Shown: positions 47,231 through 58,052, numbered from the stretch's first letter. The stretch: DNA of 64,000 nt from Collybia mongolica (GCA_013420905.1 JAAXNY010000014.1:248001-312000); one strand, 5' to 3'. Numbers and translations: made by a program. The notes: generated by a model from the letters alone, not told the origin.

Positions 47231-47818
47231 TCCGAGATGTGCAATGGACACAGAGGACAGATGCTGAAGAACACAGACAAGGGATGCAGACGCAGGCTAC
47301 TGACAATGTACACGGACATGCATGCAGATGCACTTGCTCTTGTACCACAACTATTGCCTGCCACTACTTCTGCCCAGCCTCCTGGCCCCTTCCCCAGCCT
47401 CCTCATAAATTTGGTAAGTAGATGTCATTTTCTAGTATGTAGTAGTTCTATACAAATGTAGTCAGTACATTATAAGTACTCAATAGTGAACACAATTTAG
47501 ACTCAAGTACATAGTATGGACCAATAGTACTAGTCATATATATATATATATATAGGTCAATTAACACAGTCATTTTATACTACATATAACACTTCATTCT
47601 AATCTAACCAAAATCTCAATTTCTTCTTTTCTAAATGATTCATCTAAGGTAGTAAAGTCATCCCATAAACCCACTATTTGTGGGATGAAATATCTGGGAT
47701 GAAGTTTCATCCCAATTTCATACCCTTTGGATTCATCTACTAAACTTAGGAAATGCTGCTTTCATCCATTAAGTGGGGGAAAAACCTCCCCCACCAGGCG
47801 CACAGTGACAGACCATCA
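47231..47818. other. Non-coding with TA repeat and MITE-like segment
   Basis: A (TA)n tract occupies about 47536-47554. Positions 47630-47800 contain repeated GGGATGAAATATC/TCATCCCA motifs related to 33655-33910. No gene is supported. Confidence 0.4.
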
Positions 47819-48184
47819 TTATTTGGGAGTGTAAGGCTCCACAGAGTCAAACTGAACATGTGCAGGTGGTGGGAGTGATGGGAGGGAAGTGGATTCAGCT
47901 GTTGTATGTGCAGGTGGTGGAATTGACATAAGAGAAGTGAGTTCAATTGGGGCAGAAGGATTCAGGATGCAATGGGGGCAAAGAGAGCGAGGGTGACAAC
48001 ATCTGGCCATTTGAGGGCTGCAGTTTTGACCCTTGGCTTTGGCTTGGATTGCCTGAGACAGCCAGTTCAACCAACTGTCTGGGTTTCTTTGCTCCCTATA
48101 GGTAAAATAGACTGCCACAAGGAAGAGGGTCCAGAAGACAACAGCAAATATGATGATGAATATAGTGGCAGTTTGGTCAGACAT
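47819..48184 (-). CDS. Small single-pass membrane protein, hypothetical
   Basis: A 121-codon uninterrupted frame starts at ATG 48184. Residues 7-30 form one strongly hydrophobic helix (ATIFIIIFAVVFWTLFLVAV), followed by a basic YREQRNPDSW segment, a cysteine pair region (CCHPRSLCPHC) and a proline/serine-rich tail. No family is recognised. It stands alone between transposons; an intron-free real gene is plausible but unproven. Confidence 0.4.
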   Translation of the reverse strand: MSDQTATIFIIIFAVVFWTLFLVAVYFTYREQRNPDSWLNWLSQAIQAKAKGQNCSPQMARCCHPRSLCPHCILNPSAPIELTSLMSIPPPAHTTAESTSLPSLPPPAHVQFDSVEPYTPK

Positions 48185-48639
48185 GGTGTAGGATGATGTT
48201 ATGGTTATGAGTCCTTATGTTTACATAGATAACTTGTTCATCATCCTGGGTTTGTGGGGAAAATTCAGCGTACCCAACAAGATCCAGTGTTGTTTTTCCC
48301 ACGGTTAGTAAGTTTGAAGTGTTCCGAGGTTTCATTAGAACATGATCAGTAAACATTTTGAAGTACATCAGTAAGACTTTGTAGTTGTGGAAATATTTTC
48401 ATAACTGTGGGAATCAAAATTAGCTGACATGCAGATTTCGAGCAAAAAAGGCAACTGCTAACATGGGCTGCAATTAATAATATAAATTCGAGTTAATTGG
48501 TCTTTTTCTTGGGATATCTCAAGAATTAATTAATAAATATCCACTGCATAATTATACTTATGGTTGTCAACTACACTGTTAGCTCTAACAGCATAGTTGG
48601 CAAATGTAAGCACGATTACAAGAGGCTTGTTCCGCTTTG
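48185..48639. other. AT-rich intergenic region
   Basis: No coding frame or repeat is supported upstream of the small membrane protein gene. Confidence 0.35.
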
Positions 48640-49335
48640 GGTCAAACTTTTCCCACAATACAAAACATTGCATATCTCAACAATGACAAGACCTATGGAT
48701 GTAATTTAAATTGCTACTACTAGATATGGTGAGGGGCTACCCAATGTAGATATTTATATGTATTTGTATTTGTTTGTACACCTTCAAACATCATGATCAA
48801 AAGCAGCTCTCTCACTACAAGCATGTTACAAATGAATATCAAGTTTGTGTATGAGTTTGCCACATAGCTCACCAAACAAACAATACCATCAAAGTTCCCA
48901 CAATATAAATCATTGTATATCTCAATAACAACAAGGCCTATGAATGTAATATCAATTGCTAGTGTTAGATATAGTGAAGTAGTACCTCATGTATATGTTT
49001 GTAAGTGTTTGTATTTGTTTTTATTTTTCTAAACCTCATTAACAACAAATTTCTTGCTATATATTGTAAATGAATACTGTCTGTATGTCATTCACCACAC
49101 ATCTGGCCAAATGAACAATAATACTAAAGAAATTTCCCACAATATAGATGATGCATATCTCAGCAAATACAAAGCTGACAGACATGCTACTACTAGACAT
49201 TGTAAAAGAATACATGATGTATTTGTTTATAGTGTTTGTAATTGTTTGTACCCTTCCAAATCTCATTACCAACAACAACCTTTTTACTACATATTACAAA
49301 TGAATATGATCTGTATATTACAGTAGGCAACAAAA
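48640..49335 (+). repeat. Three diverged tandem units of about 240 bp
   Basis: The landmark TTCCCACAATA followed by CATATCTCA/TATATCTCA recurs at about 48651, 48896 and 49132 (spacings near 245 and 236). Each unit ends with CCTTCAAA/CTAAACC-like sequence, a CATTAAC/ATCATGATC block, and TACAAATGAATA. Identity between units is moderate. Function is unknown. Confidence 0.6.
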
Positions 49336-49549
49336 CCATTTCAATGTTTTCACATTCTGTAAAGATGCATCCATATGTCAGAAAATAAAAATTGGAAAAT
49401 ATGAAAAAATTACAGAAGCTGCATTGATGTCATATAATGTTGCTTACATAATGTCTTTGCACCACTTCCATTTTTGGTAGCAAAATCACATGATACATAC
49501 AAAGCCATCATTAAAAAGTAAGAAAGTGGTAAAACTAGTACTTGGTAGT

Positions 49550-50195
49550 ACTAGAGAAAAAACAATATTTACAACATTGGATTGTTGACATTGACCCAGT
49601 TCTCCCACTCAAACAGGGTCCACATGCTTTGGAACTGCAGCAAAATGTTCAGCAAGGCAAATACAATCAACAACAGAAGTATATATACCTGAGTTTCATT
49701 GCAATATGCAGGCTTGATGTAGTCTATGAAATCAATATGAATATCATTCAAGATCACACACACCTTGGACATGCTAGGGCCCTCCAACAGGATGCTGCCG
49801 AAGATGACACCTGTCTCTGCCAACGACACTTGTCTTCAACTCTTTCTTCTCTGCAGCCCATTTCTGTTCATACTATGTCCATTGTCAATGCCATAAGAGT
49901 TCTGAAAAGCTAGGGACAACCACCTCCTGTGACTCAAACATCTTTGAGAAAGCAGCCTTGGTATCTGTCAAGAAGACCTCCTGTACAGCTTGCTGTGCCT
50001 CAAGTTCGCACAATGTCTGATTACAGTTCCTGATCTGCTCATTCGAGTCCTCGTTGATCTGTACTGCTACAAATTTCGACTGTCCAACCTGGATGGTTGA
50101 TGTCATGATCAGCATACCCTATACCCAAGATGACGTTAGCCCCCCCCCCCCCAACCACACATATATCAAGGCTGGAAATACATATCTTCCGCGTT
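49550..50195 (-). pseudogene. Chimeric partial copy of SEC26
   Basis: Read on the minus strand, 50195-49875 matches the intron before exon 10, exon 10, the following intron and the start of exon 11 of SEC26 (about 7195-7540). It then jumps directly to the end of exon 14, the next intron and exon 15 (about 8080-8340). Introns are retained, so the copy is DNA-derived, not a processed pseudogene. Preserved pieces include [41 protein letters not shown] and [10 protein letters not shown]. About 540 bp are deleted. Its outer flank is a short repeat shared with 15126-15174, then a terminal-repeat-like end shared with 245-306. It is non-functional. Confidence 0.85.
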
Positions 50196-50239
50196 GGGTT
50201 TGTGTTAAGAAGGGTGTCTTGATGAATGGCTGTGTTTAG

Positions 50240-50300
50240 GGCTGCACACCATACCATCTGACGGGTATGGCTGTACAATCAATGGTCATGAGATGGTGAA
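50240..50300 (+). repeat. Terminal-repeat-like fragment next to the SEC26 fragment
   Basis: TTTAGGGCTGCACACCATAC and the next 40 bp match 245-306 in inverse orientation. The position just outside the SEC26 fragment suggests that the fragment was carried within a small DNA transposon. Confidence 0.5.
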
Positions 50301-50833
50301 AGGGGGCTCCTGGGCTATAAGTGTGCTGATGCTATGAAATGTAATCCCTTACACACACACACCAAACCTAACAATCAACACACGAACAGTAGGAATCGCC
50401 TGTTTTGAGTTCGGGTTCAAGTGCTTAGAAGCACTAAGCTTTGAATAGTACTAGCCAAAGCCCTTTCCAATGATCTCTCAACGGGTTTGATTTAGACAAA
50501 AGCTTCAACACAGGTTTAAAAACCTGCTAGGTATATTTATAATATCTCTCGATCCAATAGACTGAGTACCAAGTGTACATTCAATTATTAATGATCCCAA
50601 GCGGATCTATAAGTCCAAGCGACTTATCAAACAATACAGTGCCAAGTGCACTAAGGCCAAGTGCCTAGTAATTCCAACGGACAATATGGTACTAAGTTCC
50701 AAGTGAACTAAGTTTCTTTAATTCTGTGGTTCTTCAATCAATTCCAATCAAGACACGTTGAAGCAATCTGATCCTTAATTCAGGCACGCAATAGTGTTTT
50801 AACAAATGTGATTTGTATACTCTATAGTAGCAC
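50301..50833. other. Non-coding with repeated CCAAGTG motifs
   Basis: At least six CCAAGYG motifs, often followed by CTAAG- or ACTAAG-like sequence, lie between 50570 and 50720. The stretch may be the continuation of the old inverted LTR fragment beginning at 50834. No gene is supported. Confidence 0.35.
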
Positions 50834-51150
50834 GAAGTGGGGGCAAGATTCCTTGCCTTAGCGCTACTCATCTACAGTCTATTTATAGTGTACAAACTAA
50901 ATATCATACGGAATTGTAAATTTTACACGGAACTGTGCTCCCGCGCGCCAAGGATCTGTATTCAATGCTGATGCATCCTCTACAACTTGGCACGTGCGCC
51001 ATGCGTGCCAATTATGCCGTTTACTGGTTACTTATCAAATATTGAAAGAGCTGGCTAAACTCTTATCAAGTCCCGACTGTGCGCTTTGTTATTTAAAACA
51101 GCGCGGCACTGTCATTTACTCCTCCTGATTGTCCCAGTTGCTATTCACGG
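50834..51150 (-). repeat. Older inverted LTR fragment abutting the 5' LTR
   Basis: The sequence is the reverse complement of about 51505-51830 of the adjoining LTR, at roughly 90 percent identity with an excess of CpG to TpG/CpA changes. It ends exactly where the 5' LTR starts (CTATTCACGG then TGATAGGGCC). It is therefore a remnant of an earlier insertion of the same family in opposite orientation, into or beside which the younger element inserted. Confidence 0.8.
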
Positions 51151-51830
51151 TGATAGGGCCCGAAATTGTTTGCACTTATAAAGTCGACAAGTAAGGCTAT
51201 TAGTGTCATTTCTAATAACCAAGTAAGCGGTAATAAAGGATTAGAGTCGAGCTCCAAGACGGCTAATCAGAGTGAACTAGTCTAATGGATAATACACTAT
51301 CAGTACAGAGGACTATGAGTACGGTCTATTATTAGTCCTATTCACCATGCCCGGTTACAACCTCGGTGTCTTAGTTCATAAGTAACCGTTGTAGTATGAT
51401 ATCATTAGTCCGGGGATCATCATTAATAGGAGAAGTAATTGTAAATTCGGGACTTGCACAACCCGATCCTAGTCAGGGGTACTTGGTGTTAACTACCGGA
51501 AGCGACGGGACACCGTGAATAACAACCGGGACAATCAGGGGGAGTAAACGACAGTGCCGTGCTGTTTTAAATAACAAAGCGCGCGGTCGGGACTTGATAA
51601 GAGTTTAGCCCGCTCTTTCAATATTTGATAAGTAACCAGTAAACGACATAATTGGCACGCGTGGCGCGCGCGCCAAGCTGTAGTAGACACGTCGATATTG
51701 AATACAGATCCTTGGCGCGCGGGAGCGCGGTTCCGTGTAAAATTTACAATTCCGTATGATATTTAGTTTGTACATTATAAATAGACTGTAGATGAGTAGC
51801 GCTAAGGTAAGGAATCTTGCCCCCACTTCG
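51151..51830 (+). repeat. 5' LTR
   Basis: It starts TGATAGGGCCCG and is matched to the 3' copy at 63314-64000 over about 680 bp with about five differences, all transitions (for example near 51557 and 51690). A TATAAATAG box near 51777 is a likely promoter. The two copies diverge abruptly after CCCCCACTTCG, so the true 3' border is uncertain. Confidence 0.85.
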
Positions 51831-51958
51831 TATTTAGAACTCCAGAGCCCTTAGGAAACATATCGACTACTAGTAAACCAGTAGCGCGCGGAAGATCGTC
51901 CGTAGTAAACCCAGTAGCAAACCCGAACTCGTTAGCTACTCAGAACCGTTCAGTAATC

Positions 51959-53470
51959 ATGACTGAACCCCCTTGTAAATATATGCCCCAACCAGGCGTC
52001 CGTGATGCACCAGTATTCAAAGGAAAAGAGCCCACGGGTTTAATCCGGTTTCTGGAGCGAATGGAGGTCCTATGGAAGGAGTGTAACATTACAAATGATG
52101 AAGAAAAGAAGTTAATGTTAGGAAAATACGCAGACCTACAATCAGAGAATGAGTGGAGGGCATTAGACCACTATAAGACAGGCACTTGGACGGATTTCAA
52201 GACAGAGTTGATCTCTAGTTATCCGGAAGCACTCGATCAAGTAGAAGGATCAGTAGCCAAGTTAGAAGCAGTGTGTCGCGCCAACCCACGTATTGGAGTA
52301 ACCGATGAGGCCGCGCTGAAAAAGCTGAAGCGTGAATTCAAAGCAGAATCTATTAAACTCTTGGGAGTTAGGCCACCTATTATCTCTAACCGAGAATTAG
52401 TTACCAAGTTCTTGGGATGTCTAGACGAAGTCTTCAGATCCCAAGTACAAGGAAGGCTAACCCTGCTAGGGAATAATCAGTCTAATGCTACACAGGCAGG
52501 ACAAGCCGTTGCTACAAACAACCGAGCAGATCCTAATACTATTGCCAAAGCCGCCGCGCTCGCGCGACGAAAAGGGGATCAGTACGATCTGGAGGAAGTT
52601 ATAGCAACTGCAATCAGCATTTCTGAAGGTGTAGCCAACATGAATATTCCAGACACGAATAGATCGTTTATAACGTCCGTAACAGCAACAGCAGCGCCCA
52701 AAATCAAAGTAGAGATGGATGAAATAAAACAACAAATAGTTAATTTGTTAGACCGTCTCCAAGTAAATGAGAAGAATATGAGGAGTGGATTCGAGGATGT
52801 AATGAAAGCGCTTCAACAAGCAACTGTTCAGAACCATGCCACAAATAGCGCACCCCAGCAGCATCAGTATCAGAATCAGTACGGAAAGCCTAAAGAAGGA
52901 CAACCGCAAAGACCAAATGCGTATAAATGTCACTACTGTTTTACACCCGGACACTTCATAATGGCCTGTCCCGAGAAACAGAAACATTTTGAGGAAGGGA
53001 AAATAAAAACCAACGCAAATGGAGGAGTATGCTTACCAGACGGATCATATATTCCAAGAGAACCAGAAACAGTATCATTGAAAGATAAAGTGGAACACTT
53101 CCATTCAAAGAAGGTAGCGGCCCTTTATTACGGAGATGTCACGGAAGGACCCGCTCCAGGAGTATTGTCCGTTATGCAGTCACATAATGCAGTAGACAAT
53201 AGTAACGACATTGGAACCTTGAAAGCCATAATGGCACAAATGGCACAATTTCAAGCGCAACAAATGTTAGGACAACAGAGCGCGCAAACTGCGTTGCCAG
53301 TACTGCCTCAGATGCAGAAACAGGAATATATAAATAATAACTATAATCCTACGGCAAAGAGCGTGCCGAATCCTGACATAGCAGCCTTACAAGCACAAAT
53401 GAGTACTTTATTAGGGCAGGTAGCAGAACTCAATAACCAAAACAAGGTTAAAGAGTCGGGTTTCAATTAG
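51959..53470 (+). CDS. Gag capsid/nucleocapsid protein
   Basis: A 503-residue frame starts at ATG 51959. The capsid-like N-half includes LIRFLERMEVLWKECNITND and a WTDFKTELISSYP helix. A single C-x2-C-x4-H-x4-C zinc knuckle lies at about residues 324-337 (nucleocapsid, RNA binding). The C-tail is glutamine-rich. The frame ends in TAG at 53468-53470, immediately after a GGGTTTC heptamer, with the protease frame in the -1 register just beyond. Confidence 0.85.
   Translation: MTEPPCKYMPQPGVRDAPVFKGKEPTGLIRFLERMEVLWKECNITNDEEKKLMLGKYADLQSENEWRALDHYKTGTWTDFKTELISSYPEALDQVEGSVAKLEAVCRANPRIGVTDEAALKKLKREFKAESIKLLGVRPPIISNRELVTKFLGCLDEVFRSQVQGRLTLLGNNQSNATQAGQAVATNNRADPNTIAKAAALARRKGDQYDLEEVIATAISISEGVANMNIPDTNRSFITSVTATAAPKIKVEMDEIKQQIVNLLDRLQVNEKNMRSGFEDVMKALQQATVQNHATNSAPQQHQYQNQYGKPKEGQPQRPNAYKCHYCFTPGHFIMACPEKQKHFEEGKIKTNANGGVCLPDGSYIPREPETVSLKDKVEHFHSKKVAALYYGDVTEGPAPGVLSVMQSHNAVDNSNDIGTLKAIMAQMAQFQAQQMLGQQSAQTALPVLPQMQKQEYINNNYNPTAKSVPNPDIAALQAQMSTLLGQVAELNNQNKVKESGFN
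53458..53464 (+). promoter_or_regulatory. Candidate -1 ribosomal frameshift heptamer
   Basis: GGGTTTC stands in the gag frame as G GGT TTC, the X XXY YYZ form, three bases before the gag stop codon. Slipping back one base enters the protease frame (CAA TTA GGT CCG ATG), which has its own ATG at 53476. No downstream structure was evaluated. Confidence 0.4.
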
Positions 53471-53475
53471 GTCCG

Positions 53476-54681
53476 ATGAAGGAGGCTAAGGAACACGCTA
53501 GACCTACGACTAGGTCGCGTTCCAAGAGACAGCCAGAGGACCGAAATAAAAACAGAAATAGTCGTCAAGAAAGTAACGATTCGGAGAGTAGTCGGGATAT
53601 TAGCGAGGAGGAGTTGGTAGCGCCGTCTCCTAGGAAAAAGAAAGTAAAATTTGTTGAACCATCAGTAAAGTCTCCAGTACGAAAAGAATTACCCTACATC
53701 GATGTGCCCGTGGTACCCTACATACCCCGGAGAACGGAACGCAACCCTGAACCAGTTGATCCGCTACCTAATTTTAACACTAAGCGCGGTCCGACTTATG
53801 AAACTAAGTCCCCGATAGAAGTAAAATTAAAAGGTGGCGATATAATTGCTAAAGTGTTAGACAACCCTATCACATTGACCACGGGAGAGTTAATGGGCTC
53901 GTCAAAAACCATTAGAGATGGGATAAAGAATATTGTAACTGCCAGACGTAAGTCCCTCACCCAAAGGGACGCTAACTTGCAAATAAACGGAATAGATGAG
54001 GAAGACGTCTTACCCTTTGGAGGGGACTGGGAACTTGATGATAACTACTTACGGCATGACGCACTACCAGTAGAGTCAATCCCATTCCAGTCTTTCTTCA
54101 TCTCGGAGTATGACTGCGGCGGAATACCTAAGGGATCTATAATATGCGGAGACCCAGTCCTACAGTATTTAGAATCTTTACCAGCTGGGGAAGAGCCCAA
54201 ACAGTTGTATGTAGCAAAAGAATCGGCCTCTTTGCGCGCAGTATATCCAGTAATAAATGGGGTAGGAACGGAGGAATCTTTATTAGATGGGGGATCCCAA
54301 ATAGTATCAATGGCTAAACAAACGGCTTTAGACTTAGATATTTCATGGGATCCGGACGTTGTCATACACATGCAGAGTGCTAATAAACAAGTTGAGAAAA
54401 CAGCGGGATTAGTGCGCAATGTTCCTTTCTTGTTTAATGACATGGCCATCTACCTCCAAGTACATATCATAAATTCACCCGCATACAAAGTATTGCTCGG
54501 GAGACCGTTTGATACACTCACGGAAAGTCAGATCAAAAATGCTCGGGACGGGGGACAAGTAGTCACTATCACGGACCCTAACACGGGACGAAGGTGTACT
54601 ATCCCTACCCATGCAAAGGGATCACCGCCTAAGCTGTTGAAAAGACAACCGGAGCAGGATTTTCGGCCTTTGATGAATTAA
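53476..54681 (+). CDS. Retrotransposon aspartic protease polyprotein segment
   Basis: The frame is 401 codons from ATG 53476. The N-part is charged and disordered (basic KKKVKF). The protease domain lies near residues 255-370, with LLDGGSQIVSM as the active-site-type segment (the family uses LLD-G-SQI rather than DTG). HMQSANKQVEK, GLVRNVPFLF and LLGRPFDTLT follow, as usual for fungal Ty3 elements. The next frame (pol) is in the -1 register and overlaps the last 50 or so bases. The residue after the catalytic Asp is Gly instead of Thr/Ser/Pro; activity is uncertain. Confidence 0.75.
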   Translation: MKEAKEHARPTTRSRSKRQPEDRNKNRNSRQESNDSESSRDISEEELVAPSPRKKKVKFVEPSVKSPVRKELPYIDVPVVPYIPRRTERNPEPVDPLPNFNTKRGPTYETKSPIEVKLKGGDIIAKVLDNPITLTTGELMGSSKTIRDGIKNIVTARRKSLTQRDANLQINGIDEEDVLPFGGDWELDDNYLRHDALPVESIPFQSFFISEYDCGGIPKGSIICGDPVLQYLESLPAGEEPKQLYVAKESASLRAVYPVINGVGTEESLLDGGSQIVSMAKQTALDLDISWDPDVVIHMQSANKQVEKTAGLVRNVPFLFNDMAIYLQVHIINSPAYKVLLGRPFDTLTESQIKNARDGGQVVTITDPNTGRRCTIPTHAKGSPPKLLKRQPEQDFRPLMN

Positions 54682-54809
54682 TCCAAAGTGATCAAGGAGA
54701 GCTAGCCGTAGAAATTGCTGAAGATGAGAACGGAAACTTTATTATAACGGGTTATAGACACCCTACTGATAAACGGAATTTTGGTCACAAAGAACTTAGA
54801 GATGTCTTT

Positions 54810-57800
54810 TTGTCTAGAAGTGATGTGAACATGAATAGTACAGTACCTGAACGCGAATTACTAGCCACGTACTTGGCTTCCGTAGATGAGCGCGATGGAC
54901 CAGTAATAAACTATGAGCAGAACAGCAGCGACCCAGCAAGTACACCCACTAGACCTATGACATACGCTCAAGAACAGCCCATGATCGATAAAGCTTTAAG
55001 TAAATTAAAGCAGTGGCAAATTGGCACCAACGAGCGCGGTCTTGGAACTGCAACAAGTGAAAAGTGTAATATTGAGCCCATGGATCAGCTAGTAGGAAAG
55101 AAGTATAAACCAGTACATTTGAAAACAAAACCAACACTGGCGGACCTGCCTGATAAATTTAGAATTATCAGAGATATAAAGGGTGACCCTTTAGCGGCCC
55201 TACCAGTTCTAACGCCTAACCCACCTCCGTTTAAACCAACTGGAAGGTATACTGAGGAAAGGCGCGCGGAATTCCAAAGGGTACACGAAGAAGAGAGCTT
55301 CTTAAAACCTAAAGAGATGGATATAATCCACGACTTTATGTGCAAACATAATGATGGTTTTGCTTGGAATGATAGTGAGCGCGGTAGCTTTAAGAAGGAA
55401 TATTTTCCTCCCGTCGAGATACCAGTAGTCCCACATACGCCGTGGACAGAAAGGAACATTAGAATCCCACCAGGGATCTATGAAGATGTTTGTAAAATCA
55501 TCAAAACTAAAATTGATGCAGGAGTCTATGAGAGATCCAATTCATCATATAGGTCTAGATGGTTTACCATATTAAAGAAAGGCCCAGGAAAGAAGCTTAG
55601 AATTGTACATAGTCTAGAACCGCTGAATGCAGTCACAATAGCGCACTCGGGCTTACCACCCGCTACCGAAGAACTAGCAGAACACTTCGCAGGGCGCGCT
55701 TGTGGCGGAATGATGGATCTATATGTAGGATACGATGAGAGGCCTTTGGCAGAAACCTCGCACAATCTAACCACGTTCCAAACACCGTTTGGCGCACTGA
55801 GACTAGTAACACTTCCTATGGGATGGACGAATTCAGTTCCAATATTTCATGATGATGTCACATACATCCTACAGGATGAGGTACCACATGTCACAATACC
55901 CTACATTGATGATGTACCCGTGCGCGGTCCAGCAACGCGCTACGAACTGCTGGACGGAACAGAAGAAGAGCTACCTGGTGCTCCAGGTGTTAGGCGCTTC
56001 TTCTGGGAACATATGCAAAATGTAAATTGCGTCGTACAGAGAATGAAGTATTCTGGAGGAACGTTTTCAGGATATAAGTCTATGTTATGCGCAAGTGAAA
56101 TTCTAGTGGTAGGACATAGATGTACCTATGAAGGACAAAAACCTACTACAGATAGAATCGGTGTAGTTGAAAGATGGGGACCATGCAAAGATGTCAGTGA
56201 AGTACGCGCTTACATGGGAACTATTGGTGTATGCAGGAATTTCATTAAAGACTTCGCCCGTATAGGCCAACCAATTCAAAAGTTAACTAGAAGTAGCGAA
56301 CCTTGGATATGGGGGCCTGAGCAAGAAGAAGTGCAGCAGCTATTGTTAGACGCACTTAAAAATAGCCCCGCGCTCCGTCCAATTAATTACACCTGGAATA
56401 CGCCAGTGGTATTGTCAGTAGATACGTCATGGAAAGCCGTAGGCTACTATATCTATCAGGAAGACCCTGATATACCTGGAAGAAAGCACTATGCTAGATT
56501 TGACTCGATAACTCTGAATGAGCGCGAAGCGCGCTTCTCACAACCCAAACGAGAGCTATTCGGATTGATGAGAGTTCTAATGGCATGTTATTATTGGTTT
56601 ATTGGAGTACGAAATTTGGTAGTGGAAACGGATGCAAAGTACATTAAGGGGATGTTATCAAACCCAAGTCTAGGACCTAATGCAACGGTAAATAGGTGGA
56701 TTGATAGGATACTTATGTTCCACTTTACTCTGGTTCATAAAGCTGGTAAAGGCTTTGGCCCAGATGGTCTGTCAAGACGAGACGCGCGGCTAGGGGATCC
56801 TGTCTACCCGGACCCAGACGATGGTTACGACGAACCCTCAGGTCCTTTAAAGTTTATCAACCCAACGGAAGGGTTAGATGACCCTTTGGAGCTGTCAGAT
56901 TTTAAAGAGGAGATCGACACGTGCAGCGGATATTTATTCCAACTTGCGAAGGAAATCTCTGATTTTGAAATTGAAGTAAACAATGCCTGGGCTGGTGAAG
57001 CAGCATTTATTGGAGAAGTAAAACAGCACTTAGGTTTAGGACGGTTCGGTTTTCAAAGAGAAGCTTATCTAAAGCAACTTGTAAATACTACTGTCATACC
57101 CGATGAAAAGTTTAAATATGACCCTAATGTAAGGGAAGTATATGACAAGTCTAAACGAACACCTACGGCGCAGGAGCAGGATAAAAACCTACCTTTAATA
57201 AAAGAATGGTTAAAAAGACCACAAAAGAGACCAAAAGGAATGACAGATCGCGCCTACCTAAAGTTTGCAAGGCAGGCGTCTAATTTCCTTTTGGATCCAG
57301 AAGGCAGGATGTATAGGAAAAGTATCGATAGCGCGCACCAGCTTGTTGTTGATAAAAATCACCGAACATATATGATGAAGGCGTCTCACGATTCTGTTGG
57401 ACATAGGGGTTTCTATGCAACAAAATCCTTAATAGATAAAAGATTTTGGTGGCCAGAAATGGAACGCGATGTATCATGGTATGTGAAGTCATGTCACATC
57501 TGTCAGACAAGGCTCTTAACTTTGTTGAGAATCCCTCCTGTCATAACCCACACGCCATCTATATTCCAAGTATTGCATGCGGACACCATGTATATGAGCC
57601 CATCGTCTAATGGTTATAAATACATTGTCCAAGGAAGATGTGCGCTGTCTTCGTGGATGGAAGGCGCGCCCCTCAAATCTGAGGATGGCAAGACCTTGGG
57701 AAGGTGGCTGTTTGAAGAAGTAATTTGTAGATGGGGTTCCCTAACGGAAATTGTAACGGATAATGGTCCTGCCTTTGTCGCAGCCAAAGCGTGGCTGGAA

Positions 57801-58052
57801 TCCAAGTATGGTATTACAGGAATAAGTATATCACCATACAATTCCAAAGGAAATGGGATCGCCGAGCGCGCACATTGGGATGTGCGTCAAGCTGTCTTCA
57901 AAGCTACAGGTGGTGATGTAAAGAAGTGGTACTACTTCTTCCACCATGTAATGTGGGCTGACAGAATTACTATACGGAAAGGGACGGGTTGCTCCCCCTA
58001 TTTTATGATTACGGGCGCGCACCCAACCTTACCGTTAGATATGTATTATTGA
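54810..58052 (+). CDS. Pol: reverse transcriptase, RNase H, integrase
   Basis: The open frame in fact reaches back to about 54640, overlapping the protease frame, and no ATG is needed if it is made by frameshift. The reverse transcriptase shows a GYDERPLAE segment and PYIDDVPV (about residue 364). RNase H is seen in [18 protein letters not shown] and the [12 protein letters not shown] block. The integrase has an H-x3-H...C-x2-C finger (about 860-899), then the D-D-E residues in [15 protein letters not shown] and GIAERAHW (about 924, 983, 1018). The frame ends early at TGA 58050-58052; the natural continuation follows in another frame (58053-58680). Confidence 0.88.
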   Translation: MSRSDVNMNSTVPERELLATYLASVDERDGPVINYEQNSSDPASTPTRPMTYAQEQPMIDKALSKLKQWQIGTNERGLGTATSEKCNIEPMDQLVGKKYKPVHLKTKPTLADLPDKFRIIRDIKGDPLAALPVLTPNPPPFKPTGRYTEERRAEFQRVHEEESFLKPKEMDIIHDFMCKHNDGFAWNDSERGSFKKEYFPPVEIPVVPHTPWTERNIRIPPGIYEDVCKIIKTKIDAGVYERSNSSYRSRWFTILKKGPGKKLRIVHSLEPLNAVTIAHSGLPPATEELAEHFAGRACGGMMDLYVGYDERPLAETSHNLTTFQTPFGALRLVTLPMGWTNSVPIFHDDVTYILQDEVPHVTIPYIDDVPVRGPATRYELLDGTEEELPGAPGVRRFFWEHMQNVNCVVQRMKYSGGTFSGYKSMLCASEILVVGHRCTYEGQKPTTDRIGVVERWGPCKDVSEVRAYMGTIGVCRNFIKDFARIGQPIQKLTRSSEPWIWGPEQEEVQQLLLDALKNSPALRPINYTWNTPVVLSVDTSWKAVGYYIYQEDPDIPGRKHYARFDSITLNEREARFSQPKRELFGLMRVLMACYYWFIGVRNLVVETDAKYIKGMLSNPSLGPNATVNRWIDRILMFHFTLVHKAGKGFGPDGLSRRDARLGDPVYPDPDDGYDEPSGPLKFINPTEGLDDPLELSDFKEEIDTCSGYLFQLAKEISDFEIEVNNAWAGEAAFIGEVKQHLGLGRFGFQREAYLKQLVNTTVIPDEKFKYDPNVREVYDKSKRTPTAQEQDKNLPLIKEWLKRPQKRPKGMTDRAYLKFARQASNFLLDPEGRMYRKSIDSAHQLVVDKNHRTYMMKASHDSVGHRGFYATKSLIDKRFWWPEMERDVSWYVKSCHICQTRLLTLLRIPPVITHTPSIFQVLHADTMYMSPSSNGYKYIVQGRCALSSWMEGAPLKSEDGKTLGRWLFEEVICRWGSLTEIVTDNGPAFVAAKAWLESKYGITGISISPYNSKGNGIAERAHWDVRQAVFKATGGDVKKWYYFFHHVMWADRITIRKGTGCSPYFMITGAHPTLPLDMYY

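Noticed and set aside
50570..50720. Clustered CCAAGTG motifs as a possible CRISPR-like or satellite array
   Set aside because: Spacing and flanks are irregular and the motif is short; it is more likely part of an old LTR.
51605..51826. Small minus-strand frame present in both LTRs
   Set aside because: It is open in both LTR copies simply because they are near-identical; the peptide has no recognisable feature and one copy differs by a missense change only.
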